Shown: positions 1 through 8,959 of the stretch, piece after piece | Position numbering within the stretch: the stretch's first letter is position 1 | Layout: every line of letters starts with the position of its first letter | Assembly (NCBI RefSeq): GCF_002871005.1 | Contig: NZ_PHSN01000001.1 | Coordinates: 186,001 to 250,000, forward strand | Origin: Acidimangrovimonas sediminis | GTDB lineage: Bacteria > Pseudomonadota > Alphaproteobacteria > Rhodobacterales > Rhodobacteraceae | Direction: 5' to 3' | Length of the DNA: 64,000 nt | The notes under the pieces: generated by a model | Seen by the model: the letters and a program-made list of their open reading frames with translations, nothing else | Told to the model about the DNA's origin: nothing | Databases searched by the model: none | Position numbers and translations under genes: made by a program

Positions 1-212
1 GTCGGACCGAGATCGACTCGGCCCTGCATCGCGGTCAGCCGATCGTCTGGGCGCCGTCCAAGATGGTGCTCGACGCGGTCGACGGGCCGGGCGGGGCGGA
101 TCCGCTGCGGCTGGCGCTTTGGCTGGCCGAGGACTTCGCTGCGGCGAAGCTGGTGGTTCACGGCGATGTTGCAGTGCCGGCGGGAAGCCGCGTGGCGGTG
201 GAGCGGGCCTAG
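1..212 (+). CDS. folB: C-terminal part of probable dihydroneopterin aldolase (FolB, long rhodobacterial form)
   Basis: The window opens inside this gene; it is read in frame 3 and stops at TAG 210-212. The visible 69 residues include the segment IVWAPSKMVLDAVDGPGG followed by a hydrophobic helix and LVVHGD. I recall this tail from long (about 300 aa) rhodobacterial FolB proteins, in which the aldolase domain is followed by an extra domain of unknown role. FolB makes 6-hydroxymethyl-dihydropterin in folate synthesis, which fits the folP gene 119 bp downstream. The catalytic domain itself is outside the window, so the name rests on the recalled tail and the neighbour. An amino-acid-kinase-like protein is an alternative. 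Confidence 0.5.
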   Translation, partial: RTEIDSALHRGQPIVWAPSKMVLDAVDGPGGADPLRLALWLAEDFAAAKLVVHGDVAVPAGSRVAVERA

Positions 213-274
213 CCCCGCCCCGGGTGGTCGGGGTTGCCCCGTGCCGGGTGGGGGGCTAAGCCGGGCCAGGGACG

Positions 275-324
275 GGGCTGCCCGCGGCAGCCCTCCGGCG
301 GGAATATTTGGACCAAGATGAAGG
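275..324 (-). repeat. Intergenic hairpin repeat, divergent copy of the ATATTT/hairpin family
   Basis: GGGCTGCC (275-282) and GGCAGCCC (286-293) form an 8-bp stem with a 3-nt loop. This is followed by CCGGCGGGAATATTT and an ACCAAGATGAAG tail. The order hairpin, then CGGGAATATTT, then a purine-rich arm matches the reverse orientation of the dispersed repeats at 17955, 24645, 32638, 36664, 45658 and 56727, although the arm sequence differs. It lies between the end of folB and the start of folP and has no T-run. Confidence 0.5.
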
Positions 325-331
325 CCATTGC

Positions 332-1414
332 GTGACCCAGTATTACCGACCGATCGCGATGCAGGATGCGGCGCGGCCCGAGGGGGCGCCGAGCCTGGCG
401 GGCGGCTGGTGCTGGTTCGATCGGGTCGAGGTTCTGCAGCGGGGCGGCAGTGTCGGGGTGGTCGGGGTTTCCGATCTGCCGCAGGCGGTGATGGCGCGTC
501 TCTGCGCGCCGCGGGCCGCGCTGGCGGGGCTGGGGATGAACCGGCCGCGGATCATGGGGATCCTGAACGTCACGCCCGACAGCTTCTCGGATGGCGGAAT
601 GTTCGACGCGCCGGAGGCGGCGCTGGCGCACGCGCGTTCGATGCGCGCGGCGGGGGCGGAGATGCTCGACATCGGCGGCGAGAGCACGCGGCCCGGCGCG
701 GCCGAGGTGCCGGTGGAGGCCGAGGCGGCGCGGGTCGCCCCGGTGATCGCGGCGCTCAGGGCCGGCGGGGATGAAGGGGCGATCTCGGTCGACACGCGCA
801 AGGCCGGGGTTGCCCGGGCCGCGGTCGCGGCGGGGGCGGATCTGGTGAACGACGTCTCGGCGATGCTGTTCGACCCCGCGATGGCGGGAGCCGTGGCCGA
901 GACCGGCGCCGCGCTCTGCCTGATGCATGCCCAGGGCGTGCCGGAGACGATGCAGGCCGATCCGCGCTATGACGACGTGCTGCTCGACGTTTACGATCAT
1001 CTCGAGGAACGGGTCGCGGCGGCGGAGGCGGCGGGCATCCCCCGGGCGCGGATCTGCGTCGACCCGGGCATCGGCTTCGGCAAGCGGCCGCAGCACAACC
1101 TGGCGCTGCTGCGCGGGCTGTCGCTGTTCCACGGCCTGGGGTGTCCGGTGCTGCTCGGGGTGTCGCGCAAGAAGTTCATCGGCACGATCGGACGGGCGGC
1201 GGAGGCGCGCGACCGTGCGCCGGGGTCGATCGCGCTGGCGCTGGGAGCGGTGGCGCAGGGGGTGCAGATCCTGCGCGTCCACGACGTTGCGCAGACGGCG
1301 CAGGCGCTGGCGCTCTGGCAGGCGCAATGGCAGCTCGATTGGCGGGCGGATTGGCCGGATGCGGGGCCGAAGGGGCCGTCTGACGGGCAGCCGGCACCGG
1401 CCCCGGCGCGGTAG
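332..1414 (+). CDS. folP: Dihydropteroate synthase
   Basis: The enzyme condenses 6-hydroxymethyl-dihydropterin pyrophosphate with p-aminobenzoate in cytosolic folate synthesis and is the sulfonamide target. The DHPS signature IMGILNVTPDSFSDGG starts near residue 74, and DIGGESTRPG and the late GVSRKKFIG motif follow in the expected order. The reading frame is open from a TTG at 308, but I chose GTG 332 because it gives MTQYYRPI, the start I expect in rhodobacterial homologs. An AAGG sits 8-11 bases upstream. The 360-aa length exceeds the usual 270-280 because of a lineage-type N-terminal extension of about 70 residues. glmM follows 27 bp downstream. Confidence 0.93.
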   Translation: MTQYYRPIAMQDAARPEGAPSLAGGWCWFDRVEVLQRGGSVGVVGVSDLPQAVMARLCAPRAALAGLGMNRPRIMGILNVTPDSFSDGGMFDAPEAALAHARSMRAAGAEMLDIGGESTRPGAAEVPVEAEAARVAPVIAALRAGGDEGAISVDTRKAGVARAAVAAGADLVNDVSAMLFDPAMAGAVAETGAALCLMHAQGVPETMQADPRYDDVLLDVYDHLEERVAAAEAAGIPRARICVDPGIGFGKRPQHNLALLRGLSLFHGLGCPVLLGVSRKKFIGTIGRAAEARDRAPGSIALALGAVAQGVQILRVHDVAQTAQALALWQAQWQLDWRADWPDAGPKGPSDGQPAPAPAR

Positions 1415-1441
1415 CGGCCGGGCAGGCAAGGAGAGGGATAG

Positions 1442-2797
1442 ATGGCACGCAAGCTTTTCGGGACCGACGGGGTGCGCGGGCGCGCGAATACCCATCCGAT
1501 GACCGCCGAGATGGCGTTGCGCCTTGGGGCGGCGGCGGGGCGGTACTTTCGCCGGTCCTCGGCGGGGGTGCACCGGGTGGTGATCGGCAAGGACACGCGG
1601 CTGTCGGGCTACATGCTGGAGACGGCGATGACCGCGGGGCTGACCTCTACCGGGATGAACGTGCTGCTGCTCGGCCCGGTGCCAACGCCGGCGGTGGGGT
1701 TCCTCACCCGGTCGATGCGGGCCGATCTCGGCGTGATGATCTCGGCCAGCCACAACCCGGCGCATGACAACGGGATCAAGTTCTTCGGCCCCGACGGGTT
1801 CAAGCTGTCGGACGAGGCGGAGGCCGAGATCGAAGCGATTCTCGAGGGCGAAATCGCCCCGGCTGCCCCCGAGCGGATCGGCCGTGCCCGGCGGATCGAC
1901 GATGGCCGCGGGCGCTATCAGGAATTCGTCAAGACGACCTTCCCGGCGGGGCTGCGGCTCGATGGGCTCAAGGTGGTGGTGGACTGCGCCCACGGCGCCT
2001 CGTACCGCGCCGCACCCGAGGTGCTGTGGGAGCTGGGCGCCGAGGTGCTGCCGATCGGGGTGGCGCCGGATGGCTACAACATCAACGACCATTGCGGCTC
2101 CACCCATCCGGAGGCGGCGGCGGCCAAGGTGGTGGCCGAGGGGGCCGACGTGGGGATCTGTCTCGACGGCGACGCAGACCGGGTCATCATCCTCGACGAG
2201 ACCGGGCGGGTGGCCGATGGCGACCAGCTGATGGCGCTTCTGGCGGCACGCTGGGCGGGCGAGGGGCGGCTCAGGGGCGATACACTTGTCGCGACGGTCA
2301 TGTCGAACCTCGGGCTGGAGCGCTTTCTCCAGGGGCGGGGCCTGCGGCTGGAGCGGACCCCGGTGGGCGACCGCTACGTCGTCGAGGCAATGCGGCGGGG
2401 CGGCTGGAACCTTGGTGGGGAGCAGTCGGGCCACATCGTGATGACCGATTACGCGACGACCGGCGACGGGCTGATCGCGGCGCTGCAGTTCCTGGCCGAG
2501 ATGGCGCGGACCGGGCAGAAGGCCTCGGCCCTGGTGCAGAACTTCGAGACCGTGCCGCAGCTTCTCAGGAACGTGCGCTACGCGGCGGGGGCGGCGCCGC
2601 TGGAGGCGGGGCCGGTACAGGCCGCGATCGCCGGCGCCGAGACGCGGCTTGCCGGGCAGGGGCGGCTGCTGATCCGCAAGTCGGGGACGGAGCCGCTGAT
2701 CCGGGTGATGGCGGAATGCGAGGATCCGGCGCTTCTGGAAGAGGTCGTCGATGGTATCGTCGCGGCGGTCGAGACGGCGGCAGGTCAGGGCGCCTAG
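1442..2797 (+). CDS. glmM: Phosphoglucosamine mutase
   Basis: GlmM interconverts glucosamine-6-P and glucosamine-1-P, feeding UDP-GlcNAc for peptidoglycan and lipid A. The 451 aa are the normal family length. The phosphoserine loop ISASHNP places the catalytic serine at residue 103. The metal loop DGDADR and the C-terminal phosphate-binding [12 protein letters not shown] are intact. An AAGGAGAGG lies just before the ATG. It follows folP by 27 bp and is probably cotranscribed with it, an arrangement also familiar from other bacteria (folP-glmM). Confidence 0.97.
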   Translation: MARKLFGTDGVRGRANTHPMTAEMALRLGAAAGRYFRRSSAGVHRVVIGKDTRLSGYMLETAMTAGLTSTGMNVLLLGPVPTPAVGFLTRSMRADLGVMISASHNPAHDNGIKFFGPDGFKLSDEAEAEIEAILEGEIAPAAPERIGRARRIDDGRGRYQEFVKTTFPAGLRLDGLKVVVDCAHGASYRAAPEVLWELGAEVLPIGVAPDGYNINDHCGSTHPEAAAAKVVAEGADVGICLDGDADRVIILDETGRVADGDQLMALLAARWAGEGRLRGDTLVATVMSNLGLERFLQGRGLRLERTPVGDRYVVEAMRRGGWNLGGEQSGHIVMTDYATTGDGLIAALQFLAEMARTGQKASALVQNFETVPQLLRNVRYAAGAAPLEAGPVQAAIAGAETRLAGQGRLLIRKSGTEPLIRVMAECEDPALLEEVVDGIVAAVETAAGQGA

Positions 2798-2882
2798 GGG
2801 GGAGTCTCAGCACCCCCTTTCCCGGCGGAGGCCGCAGGGCGCGCCGAGACGCACCCTGCAAGCCGGGGCAAGCTGGCCTGGG

Positions 2883-4070
2883 CTATTCGGCCGGGACCGC
2901 GGTAACCCGGGCCGGGCGCGGGGCCTTCGCCCGCTTGTGCACCCAGGCGGCGAGGTAGAGCGGCGGGAAGCAGGCGAAGAACAGCAGGTTCGCCTCGAGC
3001 GTGTCGGGCTTCTGCCCCTGCATCCAGACCGAAAGGATGTAGACCACCACCACCTGCGTGGTGAAGACCTGCAGCGCATGCTGGCCGAGGAAGACGAAGA
3101 TCCGCCGCGTGAACACCCAGTTGAGCGTTGCCGCCGCGCCGCGGATGACGCGGTTCGCGTGGTCGTGCCCGGCGTTCAGCAGCCAGACGACCAGGTAGAG
3201 GTCGACCGCGAAGTTGAACACGTAGATCGGGTAAAGGTTGCCGCGGTCGAAGGTCTTCCAGACGAACTTGCTGTACCCCAGCCCCAGCCCCTTGCTCCAG
3301 GTCACCACGCTCACGAAGGCGAAAAGCGCGAAGCCCGCCAGCAGGACGTAGAAGATGGTCTCGGCCTCCTTCGTGCGGAAGAAGCCGAGGTCGAGCTTGT
3401 CCGTGGCCATCAGGTAGCCCAGCCACAGCCCGGCCATGTAGAGCACCTGCCAGCCGAAGACGTTGAAGTAGATGCCGATGTTGATCGGGTGGCCCATGTC
3501 GGCCAGCGCGTTCTGCACCGGGTATTCGGCCCAGTCGGGCAGGCCGGTCTGGGCAAAGATCCAAGCCAGGCCCGAGACGACGGCAACCGTCAGGTAATTG
3601 CCCTTCTGGAAGGCGCGGAGCGCGAAGGGAGTGGCCGCCATGAAGATCAGGTACATCGGCAGGATGCCCATGTGCAGCGTGCCGGTGACGAGGCCCATCT
3701 CCATCAGCGTGAACAGGATCGGATCCTTCGCCTGCTGGTCGAGGATGTCGGCATGCACCCCGAGCCGCGGCAGGATCAGCGCTGCGGCCAGGAACAGCAG
3801 CGCAAGCCCCGCATGATAGCGCCAGATGTGCACCATGCGCGTGCGGACCGCACCGCCCATCTCCTGCGCGCCCTTGCGCAGGAGCCGCTTGGTGTAGACC
3901 AGCCCGATGACGAAGCCCGAGATGAAGACGAATCCCTGGGCGTCCTCCACCCAGCCGATGTAGTGATGGTTCACCTTGCCGATGAAGGTGTCGAGGTAGA
4001 CGTTGACATGCGCCACCGTCATGAAGAGCAGAAAGTAACCGCGAAAGCCGTCGAGGAGGGTCAGGCGCAT
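2883..4070 (-). CDS. OpgC-like membrane acyltransferase
   Basis: This 395-aa integral membrane protein begins MRLTLLDGFRGYFLLFMTVAHVN, the opening typical of the OpgC/acyltransferase-3 group. Several hydrophobic segments follow, and there is a conserved-looking GFVFISGFVIGLVY stretch. OpgC proteins succinylate periplasmic glucans, but OpgC-domain proteins in this lineage are not all proven to act on glucans, and no opgG/opgH genes are nearby. The frame is open to 4151. I chose ATG 4070 because it restores the family start and has AAGGA 8 bases upstream. It converges on glmM with an 85-bp gap. Confidence 0.75.
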   Translation of the reverse strand: MRLTLLDGFRGYFLLFMTVAHVNVYLDTFIGKVNHHYIGWVEDAQGFVFISGFVIGLVYTKRLLRKGAQEMGGAVRTRMVHIWRYHAGLALLFLAAALILPRLGVHADILDQQAKDPILFTLMEMGLVTGTLHMGILPMYLIFMAATPFALRAFQKGNYLTVAVVSGLAWIFAQTGLPDWAEYPVQNALADMGHPINIGIYFNVFGWQVLYMAGLWLGYLMATDKLDLGFFRTKEAETIFYVLLAGFALFAFVSVVTWSKGLGLGYSKFVWKTFDRGNLYPIYVFNFAVDLYLVVWLLNAGHDHANRVIRGAAATLNWVFTRRIFVFLGQHALQVFTTQVVVVYILSVWMQGQKPDTLEANLLFFACFPPLYLAAWVHKRAKAPRPARVTAVPAE

Positions 4071-4374
4071 GGCCGAAATCCTTGAGTCGCAATCCTGCAC
4101 GTTGCAGGGCTGGAGCGCGTGAGCAAATGAGCGCTTTCGCGCAAAAATCAATGGGCTCGTGAGATCGGTCCACAGGCCCGGCTAAGGTTTGCCGAAGACA
4201 GCGTGTAAACGTGCGGCCGGGCGCCCGGGTTCCCCTGCGGAAAGCGGCCCAGGGCCAGCACTGGCAGGCTTTCGCCGAGGTCCGGGCGCGAAATGGCCGG
4301 GTTCCGTGCGCCGCCTGTCGGGGCAGGGCTGCGGGGGGGAAATGATCAGCGGAAGGGGCGCCCGGGGCGGCGGT
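4071..4374. other. Non-coding gap between two minus-strand genes
   Basis: These 304 bp separate the 3' end of the DMT transporter gene from the OpgC-like gene and should hold the promoter of the latter. I see no good -35/-10 pair, no strong hairpin with a T-run and no supported ORF. Confidence 0.4.
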
Positions 4375-5271
4375 TCAGGGCCTGCGGCGCCAGGCCGGGG
4401 CGCGGGCCACGGCAAGCCCCGCCAGGATCAGCCCCAGCGCGCCGACGAAGGCGGGTGGCACGGGCTCGCCCAGCAGGACGGAGCCGAAGAGCACGGACCA
4501 GACCGGCACCTGGTAGTTCACCTGGGTCAGGAAGCTGGGGCCGGCCGAGGTGATGATCCGGACCAGTATCAGCGTCGCCAGCGCGGTCGGGAACAGCCCG
4601 AGGTAGACCGCCGCGGCGATCGAGGTGAGATCCGGCGCGGGGGCCGGTTCGGTCAGCAGCGCCACCGGAACGATCACGACCGAGGCCGCGATCAACGCCC
4701 CGGCGCCAAAGCTGATCTGGTTCGAGGGCGGCGCGCTCCGGGTGATGATCGAGCCCACCGCGTAGCAGGCCGAGGCGCCGAGGCACGCCAGCCGTGCCAG
4801 TGTCTCGGTTTCCGCCCCCGAGGAGGCGAAGCCGTCGCGCCCGATCAGGACGGCCACCCCGGCGAAGCCGAGCGCGAAGCCCGCGGCCTTCTTGCGAGTC
4901 ATCTGGTCGCCGGGCACGAAGACATGGGCCAGCGGCAGCACCAGGAGCGGCACCACCGCCATGGTGATCCCGGCATAGCCCGAGGTGACGGATTTCTGTG
5001 CCCAGCTGAGCAGCAGGAACGGAATGGCGTTCGAAAAGAGGCCCATGCCGATGACGTGCAGCCACAGCCTGCGATGGCCCAGCGGCGGCAAGCCCTTGCC
5101 AAGCGCGAAGGCCAGCGCGGTCAGCGCCACCGCCGCAAGGCCGATGCGCACCGCCGCGACCTGTGCCGGGCCCAGGCCGGTGAGGGCCAGTTTCACCCCC
5201 ATGAAGGAGGCGCCCCAGATCACGCCCAGAAGGGCGAGCAGAAGCCAGTCGATGGGTGTCGCGCGGGTCAT
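4375..5271 (-). CDS. DMT-superfamily (EamA) transporter
   Basis: The 298-aa protein has about ten hydrophobic segments arranged as two EamA repeats. The N-terminal WLLLALLGVIWGASFMGVKL and a WSVLFGSVLLGEPV motif in the second repeat are typical. Members of this inner-membrane family export or exchange amino acids, nucleosides or other metabolites. The substrate cannot be read from the sequence. The start ATG at 5271 gives MTRATPIDWLLLALLG, a normal family opening. It appears to be transcribed alone. Confidence 0.85.
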   Translation of the reverse strand: MTRATPIDWLLLALLGVIWGASFMGVKLALTGLGPAQVAAVRIGLAAVALTALAFALGKGLPPLGHRRLWLHVIGMGLFSNAIPFLLLSWAQKSVTSGYAGITMAVVPLLVLPLAHVFVPGDQMTRKKAAGFALGFAGVAVLIGRDGFASSGAETETLARLACLGASACYAVGSIITRSAPPSNQISFGAGALIAASVVIVPVALLTEPAPAPDLTSIAAAVYLGLFPTALATLILVRIITSAGPSFLTQVNYQVPVWSVLFGSVLLGEPVPPAFVGALGLILAGLAVARAPAWRRRP

Positions 5272-5375
5272 GCGCTCTCGCTATCGCGAGACGGGCGTGA
5301 GGGCCAGCGGGAAAGCTTGCCGCCCTCCCTGTCGCGCTTGCCCTCCAGATTGCGACCGCTCACCTCGTCACGCCT

Positions 5376-5411
5376 GCCTCCCGCGTCGTGACGGCCTCCC
5401 GCATCGTGACG
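5376..5411. repeat. Two tandem 18-bp units
   Basis: Positions 5376-5393 and 5394-5411 are the same 18-mer (GCCTCCCGCGTCGTGACG) with one G/A difference. They lie between the DMT transporter and the aldo/keto reductase. I see no coding or clear regulatory role. Confidence 0.6.
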
Positions 5412-5507
5412 GCCCGCCCCGCCGCAGCCGCTCCGGGGCGACGTGCATCCAGCGAGGCCGCGGCGATCAGGGGCGCCGCGGCCCCGGAGCATCTAGAAAG
5501 GGGGGGG

Positions 5508-6551
5508 TCAGTAAGGCCGGGGGTGAGCGCGGAAGGCCGCCTCGATCTCCGTCAGCGCGTCTTCGGGCAGAGTCAGGTCGGCGGCACCCAGGGCGACCTC
5601 AAGCTGCGCGGTCGAGGTCGCGCCGAGGATGGGGATCACCTCGAACGGCCGCGTCCGGAGCCAGGCCAGCGCCATCTGCACCGGGTTCAGGCCATGCCGC
5701 TGCGCGATGCCCAGATAGGCCGAGACCGCCTCGAACACGTAGGGCGTGATGCGCCCGCCAAGGTCGGGCGTCACCGACCGGCGCGACCCGTCGGGGGTCA
5801 CGTCGCCCGCGTACTTGCCCGAAAGGATGCCCGCGGCCAACGGCGAATAGGCCAGGAGCGGCACGTCCTCGTTCACCGACAGCTCGGCCATGTCGGTATC
5901 CCACAGCCGGCACAGCAGCGAATATTCGTTCTGCACCGAGGCGACGCGGGGCAGGCCGTTCTCGTCGGCCAGCCGCAGCCATTGCGCGGTGCCCCAGGCG
6001 GTCTCGTTCGAGAGCGCGAAATGGCGGATCTTGCCCGCCTTCACCAGCCGGTCCGCGGCCTCGAGAACCTCTTGCATGTTGTCGAGGATGGCCTGCCGGT
6101 CCTGGCCCGAGGGGTTGTAGGTCCAGTACTTGCGGAAGTGGTAGGAGCCACGGTTGGGCCAGTGCAGCTGGTAGACGTCGATCACGTCCGTCCCCAGCCG
6201 CCTCAGCGAAGCGTCGGCGCAGGCCTCCAGGCCGGGGCCGGTGATCGCCTCGCCGCCGCGGACCTTGTCGTTTCCCTCGCCGGTCATCTTGGTGGCGATC
6301 ACGAGGTCGTCGCGATTGCCCCGCGCGGCAAGCCAGGATCCGATGATCTCCTCGGTCCGGCCCACGGTCTCGGGGCGGATCGGGTTGGTCGGATACATCT
6401 CGGCCGTGTCAATGAAATTCACCCCGGCAGCCAACCCCATGTCGAGCTGGGCATGGCCCTCGGCCTCGGTGTTCTGGCTGCCCCAGGTCATCGAGCCGAG
6501 ACAGAATTCCGAAACCTCGATACCGGTCCGGCCAAGTTGAACGCGCTTCAT
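5508..6551 (-). CDS. Aldo/keto reductase, Tas-like
   Basis: This 347-aa NAD(P)H-dependent oxidoreductase has the AKR fold. The protein starts MKRVQLGRTGIEVSEFCLGSMTWG; the catalytic tetrad region FIDTAEMYP and the strand DVYQLHWPNR are visible. Length and the MTWG / NTEAEGHAQLD region resemble E. coli Tas (346 aa), whose physiological substrate is unclear. The frame continues upstream to 7778 across pccR, but the start is fixed at 6551 by GGAGGGG three bases before the ATG and by the family N terminus. There is no obvious functional link to its neighbours. Confidence 0.9.
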   Translation of the reverse strand: MKRVQLGRTGIEVSEFCLGSMTWGSQNTEAEGHAQLDMGLAAGVNFIDTAEMYPTNPIRPETVGRTEEIIGSWLAARGNRDDLVIATKMTGEGNDKVRGGEAITGPGLEACADASLRRLGTDVIDVYQLHWPNRGSYHFRKYWTYNPSGQDRQAILDNMQEVLEAADRLVKAGKIRHFALSNETAWGTAQWLRLADENGLPRVASVQNEYSLLCRLWDTDMAELSVNEDVPLLAYSPLAAGILSGKYAGDVTPDGSRRSVTPDLGGRITPYVFEAVSAYLGIAQRHGLNPVQMALAWLRTRPFEVIPILGATSTAQLEVALGAADLTLPEDALTEIEAAFRAHPRPY

Positions 6552-6838
6552 GCTCCCCTCCGAAATGGTGCCGACCAACCCTAGCGCCGTGAGTGGCGGG
6601 GGCAAGGGCGGGTCGGCGGCCCGTCGCCGGAGGCGCGCCTTCGTGACCCCCGCGGGGCGCCGGATGATGGCTGGCCCATGGCTTCGCGGCGCGGCTTGGT
6701 CGGGGCGGGGCATGTGATCCGGCGCCACGGGCTCACCCGCCGGAAAGCCCACACTCGTTCGACGCGTGAAGTCGGACAGTCTGGGGCATCTGCGTCGGGC
6801 GTTGCATGCCCCGGCGTCCTGTGCGGGCCGGGCGCCCT

Positions 6839-8236
6839 CTACCCGCCGATCTCGTAGGGCAGCAATCCCCGCTTGCCGGGGTCGACGCGCAGCCGCCGTT
6901 CCAGCGGCGGGACCGAGCGCTGCGGGCAGTCGGGACGCTCGCAGATCCGGCAGGAGATCCCGATCGGCTCGAACGCGCGGGTGAGGTCGAGGTCGTCGGC
7001 ATAGACCAGCGCGCCGGCATGGCTTACCTCGCAGCCGAGCGAGATCGCGTAGCGCCGGACCGGGGCGCGGAACGACCCGCCGGGCTTCGACACTTCCAGC
7101 GCAAGGCTGAGATAGCGCATCCCGTCCGGCGTCTCGGCCAGCTGGCGCAGGAAGCGGCCTGGCGTCTCGAAGGCGCGGTGGACGTTCCACAACGGGCAGG
7201 CCCCGCCGAAGCGGGCGAATTGCAGCCGGGTGGCCGAGTGGCGCTTGGTGATCGTGCCGGCCTGGTCGACGCGGACGAAGAAGAAGGGAATGCCCTTGGC
7301 GCCGGGGCGCTGCAGGGTCGAGAGCCGGTGCGCCACCTGTTCGATCGAGGCGCCGAAGAGGTCGGCGAGGCGTTCGAGGTCGTGGCGCACTTCCTGCGCG
7401 GCGGCAAGGAAGCGGCGGTAGGGCATGAGGGCCGCCCCGGCGAAGTAGTTCGCAAGCCCGATCTTGGCTATCGCCCGGGCCTCGTCGGACTGGAATCGCG
7501 CGAGGTCGAGCGTGGCCTCCAGAAGCTCGTTCTGCGTGAGCAGGGCGACCTGGTGCAGCGCCTGGAACCGCTGGGTCGCGTCGGGCGCGCGGGCCGAGAG
7601 GGTGAGCCGCCCCGCTTTTTCGTCGAAAAAGCGCAGCCAAGGCCCCTCGCCGCGCGCAAGCGTCACGCCGCGCCGTTCCAGGGCCGCGCGGGCGGCCTCC
7701 ATCGGATCGCGCGGGGTGCCATCGGGGCCCGAGAAGCGTTCGGCGGCGCGGTCCACCGCGTCGATGTAATTGTCGCAATAGTGGAAGAAGTCGCGCACCT
7801 CTTCCCAGGGCGAGGGCCGGACCGCCCCCTCGTCGCGGTCGAGCGCCGCGTCGAGCGAGGCCAGCCGCTCGTGGCTTTGCCGGTAGGCGCGGTGCAGGTC
7901 CAGAAAGGCCCGCGCCAGCGCCGGCGCATTGGTCGCGGCCAGCCGCAGATCGGCCATCGATGGCGTCGCCGCGCCGAACACCGGGTCGGCCAGCGCCTCG
8001 CGCATGTCGCTCACGACCCGCTCGGCGTCGTCGGTCGACAGCTCCGTCACGTCGAAGCCGAACTCGCGCGCCAGCGCCAGCACCACCCCGGCCGAGACCG
8101 GGCGGTGGTTGTTCTCCATCTGGTTGAGGTAGGGCAGCGACACCCCGAGCTTGCCGGCGAAAGCCTTCTGCGTCAGCCCCAGCCGCCCGCGGATGTCGCG
8201 CAGCTTCACGCCGGCGTAGAGTTTCGCTGTGGCCAT
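6839..8236 (-). CDS. pccR: Short-chain acyl-CoA regulator, PccR-type (ScfR family)
   Basis: The 465-aa regulator has an N-terminal XRE helix-turn-helix (about residues 10-65, LGLTQKAFAGKLGVSLPYLNQMENN). A long effector region follows, ending in a cysteine-rich segment (CEVSHAG and CRICERPDCPQR) shared by ScfR regulators. In Rhodobacter sphaeroides the homolog PccR activates propionyl-CoA carboxylase genes and recognises TTTGCAAA-type motifs (recalled). The location beside pccB and the TTTGCAAA sites at both promoters support the same role here. Start ATG 8236 gives MATAKLYAGVKLRDIR; the upstream ATG at 8278 lies inside the operator. RamB or another ScfR is possible but less likely in this context. 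Confidence 0.88.
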   Translation of the reverse strand: MATAKLYAGVKLRDIRGRLGLTQKAFAGKLGVSLPYLNQMENNHRPVSAGVVLALAREFGFDVTELSTDDAERVVSDMREALADPVFGAATPSMADLRLAATNAPALARAFLDLHRAYRQSHERLASLDAALDRDEGAVRPSPWEEVRDFFHYCDNYIDAVDRAAERFSGPDGTPRDPMEAARAALERRGVTLARGEGPWLRFFDEKAGRLTLSARAPDATQRFQALHQVALLTQNELLEATLDLARFQSDEARAIAKIGLANYFAGAALMPYRRFLAAAQEVRHDLERLADLFGASIEQVAHRLSTLQRPGAKGIPFFFVRVDQAGTITKRHSATRLQFARFGGACPLWNVHRAFETPGRFLRQLAETPDGMRYLSLALEVSKPGGSFRAPVRRYAISLGCEVSHAGALVYADDLDLTRAFEPIGISCRICERPDCPQRSVPPLERRLRVDPGKRGLLPYEIGG

Positions 8237-8250
8237 GGCCGTCCCTCGGG

Positions 8251-8279
8251 TTTGCAGGCCTTGTTCTAGCCTTTGCAAA
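8251..8279 (-). promoter_or_regulatory. Candidate PccR operator upstream of pccR (autoregulation)
   Basis: TTTGCAGG at 8251-8258 and TTTGCAAA at 8272-8279 lie 15-43 bp upstream of the pccR ATG, in the 61-bp gap after the DUF486 gene. They match the TTTGCAAA-type motif reported for PccR of R. sphaeroides and the cluster before pccB. Binding is inferred. Confidence 0.6.
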
Positions 8280-8297
8280 CCCTTCGCGTCCAGCCCG

Positions 8298-8651
8298 TCA
8301 CGCCGCCGCGTTGAAGATGAAGAAGGCGCCGACCGCGATGAAGGCGAAGCCCAGGAGGATATGCCAGTGGAATGCGTTGCCGAGATAGGTGACCGAAAAC
8401 ACCGAGAAGACGAGCAGCGTGATCACCTCCTGTATCGTCTTGAGTTGGGCGGCGCTGAGCACCTCGCTGCCGATGCGATTGGCGGGCACTTGCAGTAGAT
8501 ATTCGAAGAAGGCGATCCCCCAACTCGTGACGATCACCAGCAAAAGGGGCGCGCCCTTGTACTTGAGGTGGCCGTACCAGGCGAAGGTCATGAAGACGTT
8601 GGATCCGGTCAGGAGCAGGATGGTGATCAGGGGTGCGGGCAGGGCGGTCAT
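8298..8651 (-). CDS. DUF486 family membrane protein
   Basis: This 117-aa protein has four predicted membrane segments and the DUF486 features WYGHLKYK, SWGIAFFEYLLQVPANRIG and LKTIQEVITL. The family resembles small multidrug-resistance-like or EamA half-transporters. No function is established. It stops 61 bp before pccR on the same strand and could share a transcript with it. It also separates pccR from pccB, so pccB's regulatory region lies upstream of this gene's start. Confidence 0.85.
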   Translation of the reverse strand: MTALPAPLITILLLTGSNVFMTFAWYGHLKYKGAPLLLVIVTSWGIAFFEYLLQVPANRIGSEVLSAAQLKTIQEVITLLVFSVFSVTYLGNAFHWHILLGFAFIAVGAFFIFNAAA

Positions 8652-8771
8652 GGGGATCTCTCGCAGGTTGAGCCTTCGGAAACGCTAAGTGGGGCGGGGT
8701 GGGTTCCCGCGGGCGAACGCGCGGATTGTAGGCCCGATGCATGACGGCGGGAGGCCCGTTTCGTGGAGTGA

Positions 8772-8823
8772 TTTGCGACTTTGCGATTTGCTCTGCATCT
8801 CATGCCAATACTTTGCAAATTTG
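8772..8823 (+). promoter_or_regulatory. TTTGC repeat cluster upstream of pccB (candidate PccR operator)
   Basis: TTTGC occurs at 8772, 8780 and 8787, and a full TTTGCAAA at 8812-8819 is followed directly by TTTG. This 52-bp A+T-richer patch sits in the 308-bp divergent gap between the DUF486 gene and pccB, about 140 bp upstream of pccB. It resembles the site before pccR. I infer that it is where PccR controls the propionyl-CoA carboxylase genes. I see no convincing -10 element nearby. Confidence 0.6.
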
Positions 8824-8959
8824 ACGGATTCTCCTTTGGTCCGGCCGCCTTTGCCGCTAGTGTCGCTGCGAGCGAGGGCCGTGCCGGTCCGCGCCGGGCC
8901 GGCGTGCCCGGCCCAAGGCGCGGAATGCCCCCCGAAGATGCCAGGGAGTGAGGCCGCCG

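Noticed and set aside
209-2434. 741-codon minus-strand open frame opposite folP and glmM
   Set aside because: It is a shadow of the two conserved genes; the translation is arginine/proline/histidine rich with no domain, as expected opposite GC-rich genes.
6552-7778. N-terminal extension of the aldo/keto reductase frame
   Set aside because: It overlaps pccR on the same strand in another frame, and the reductase has a clear start with a strong ribosome site at 6551.
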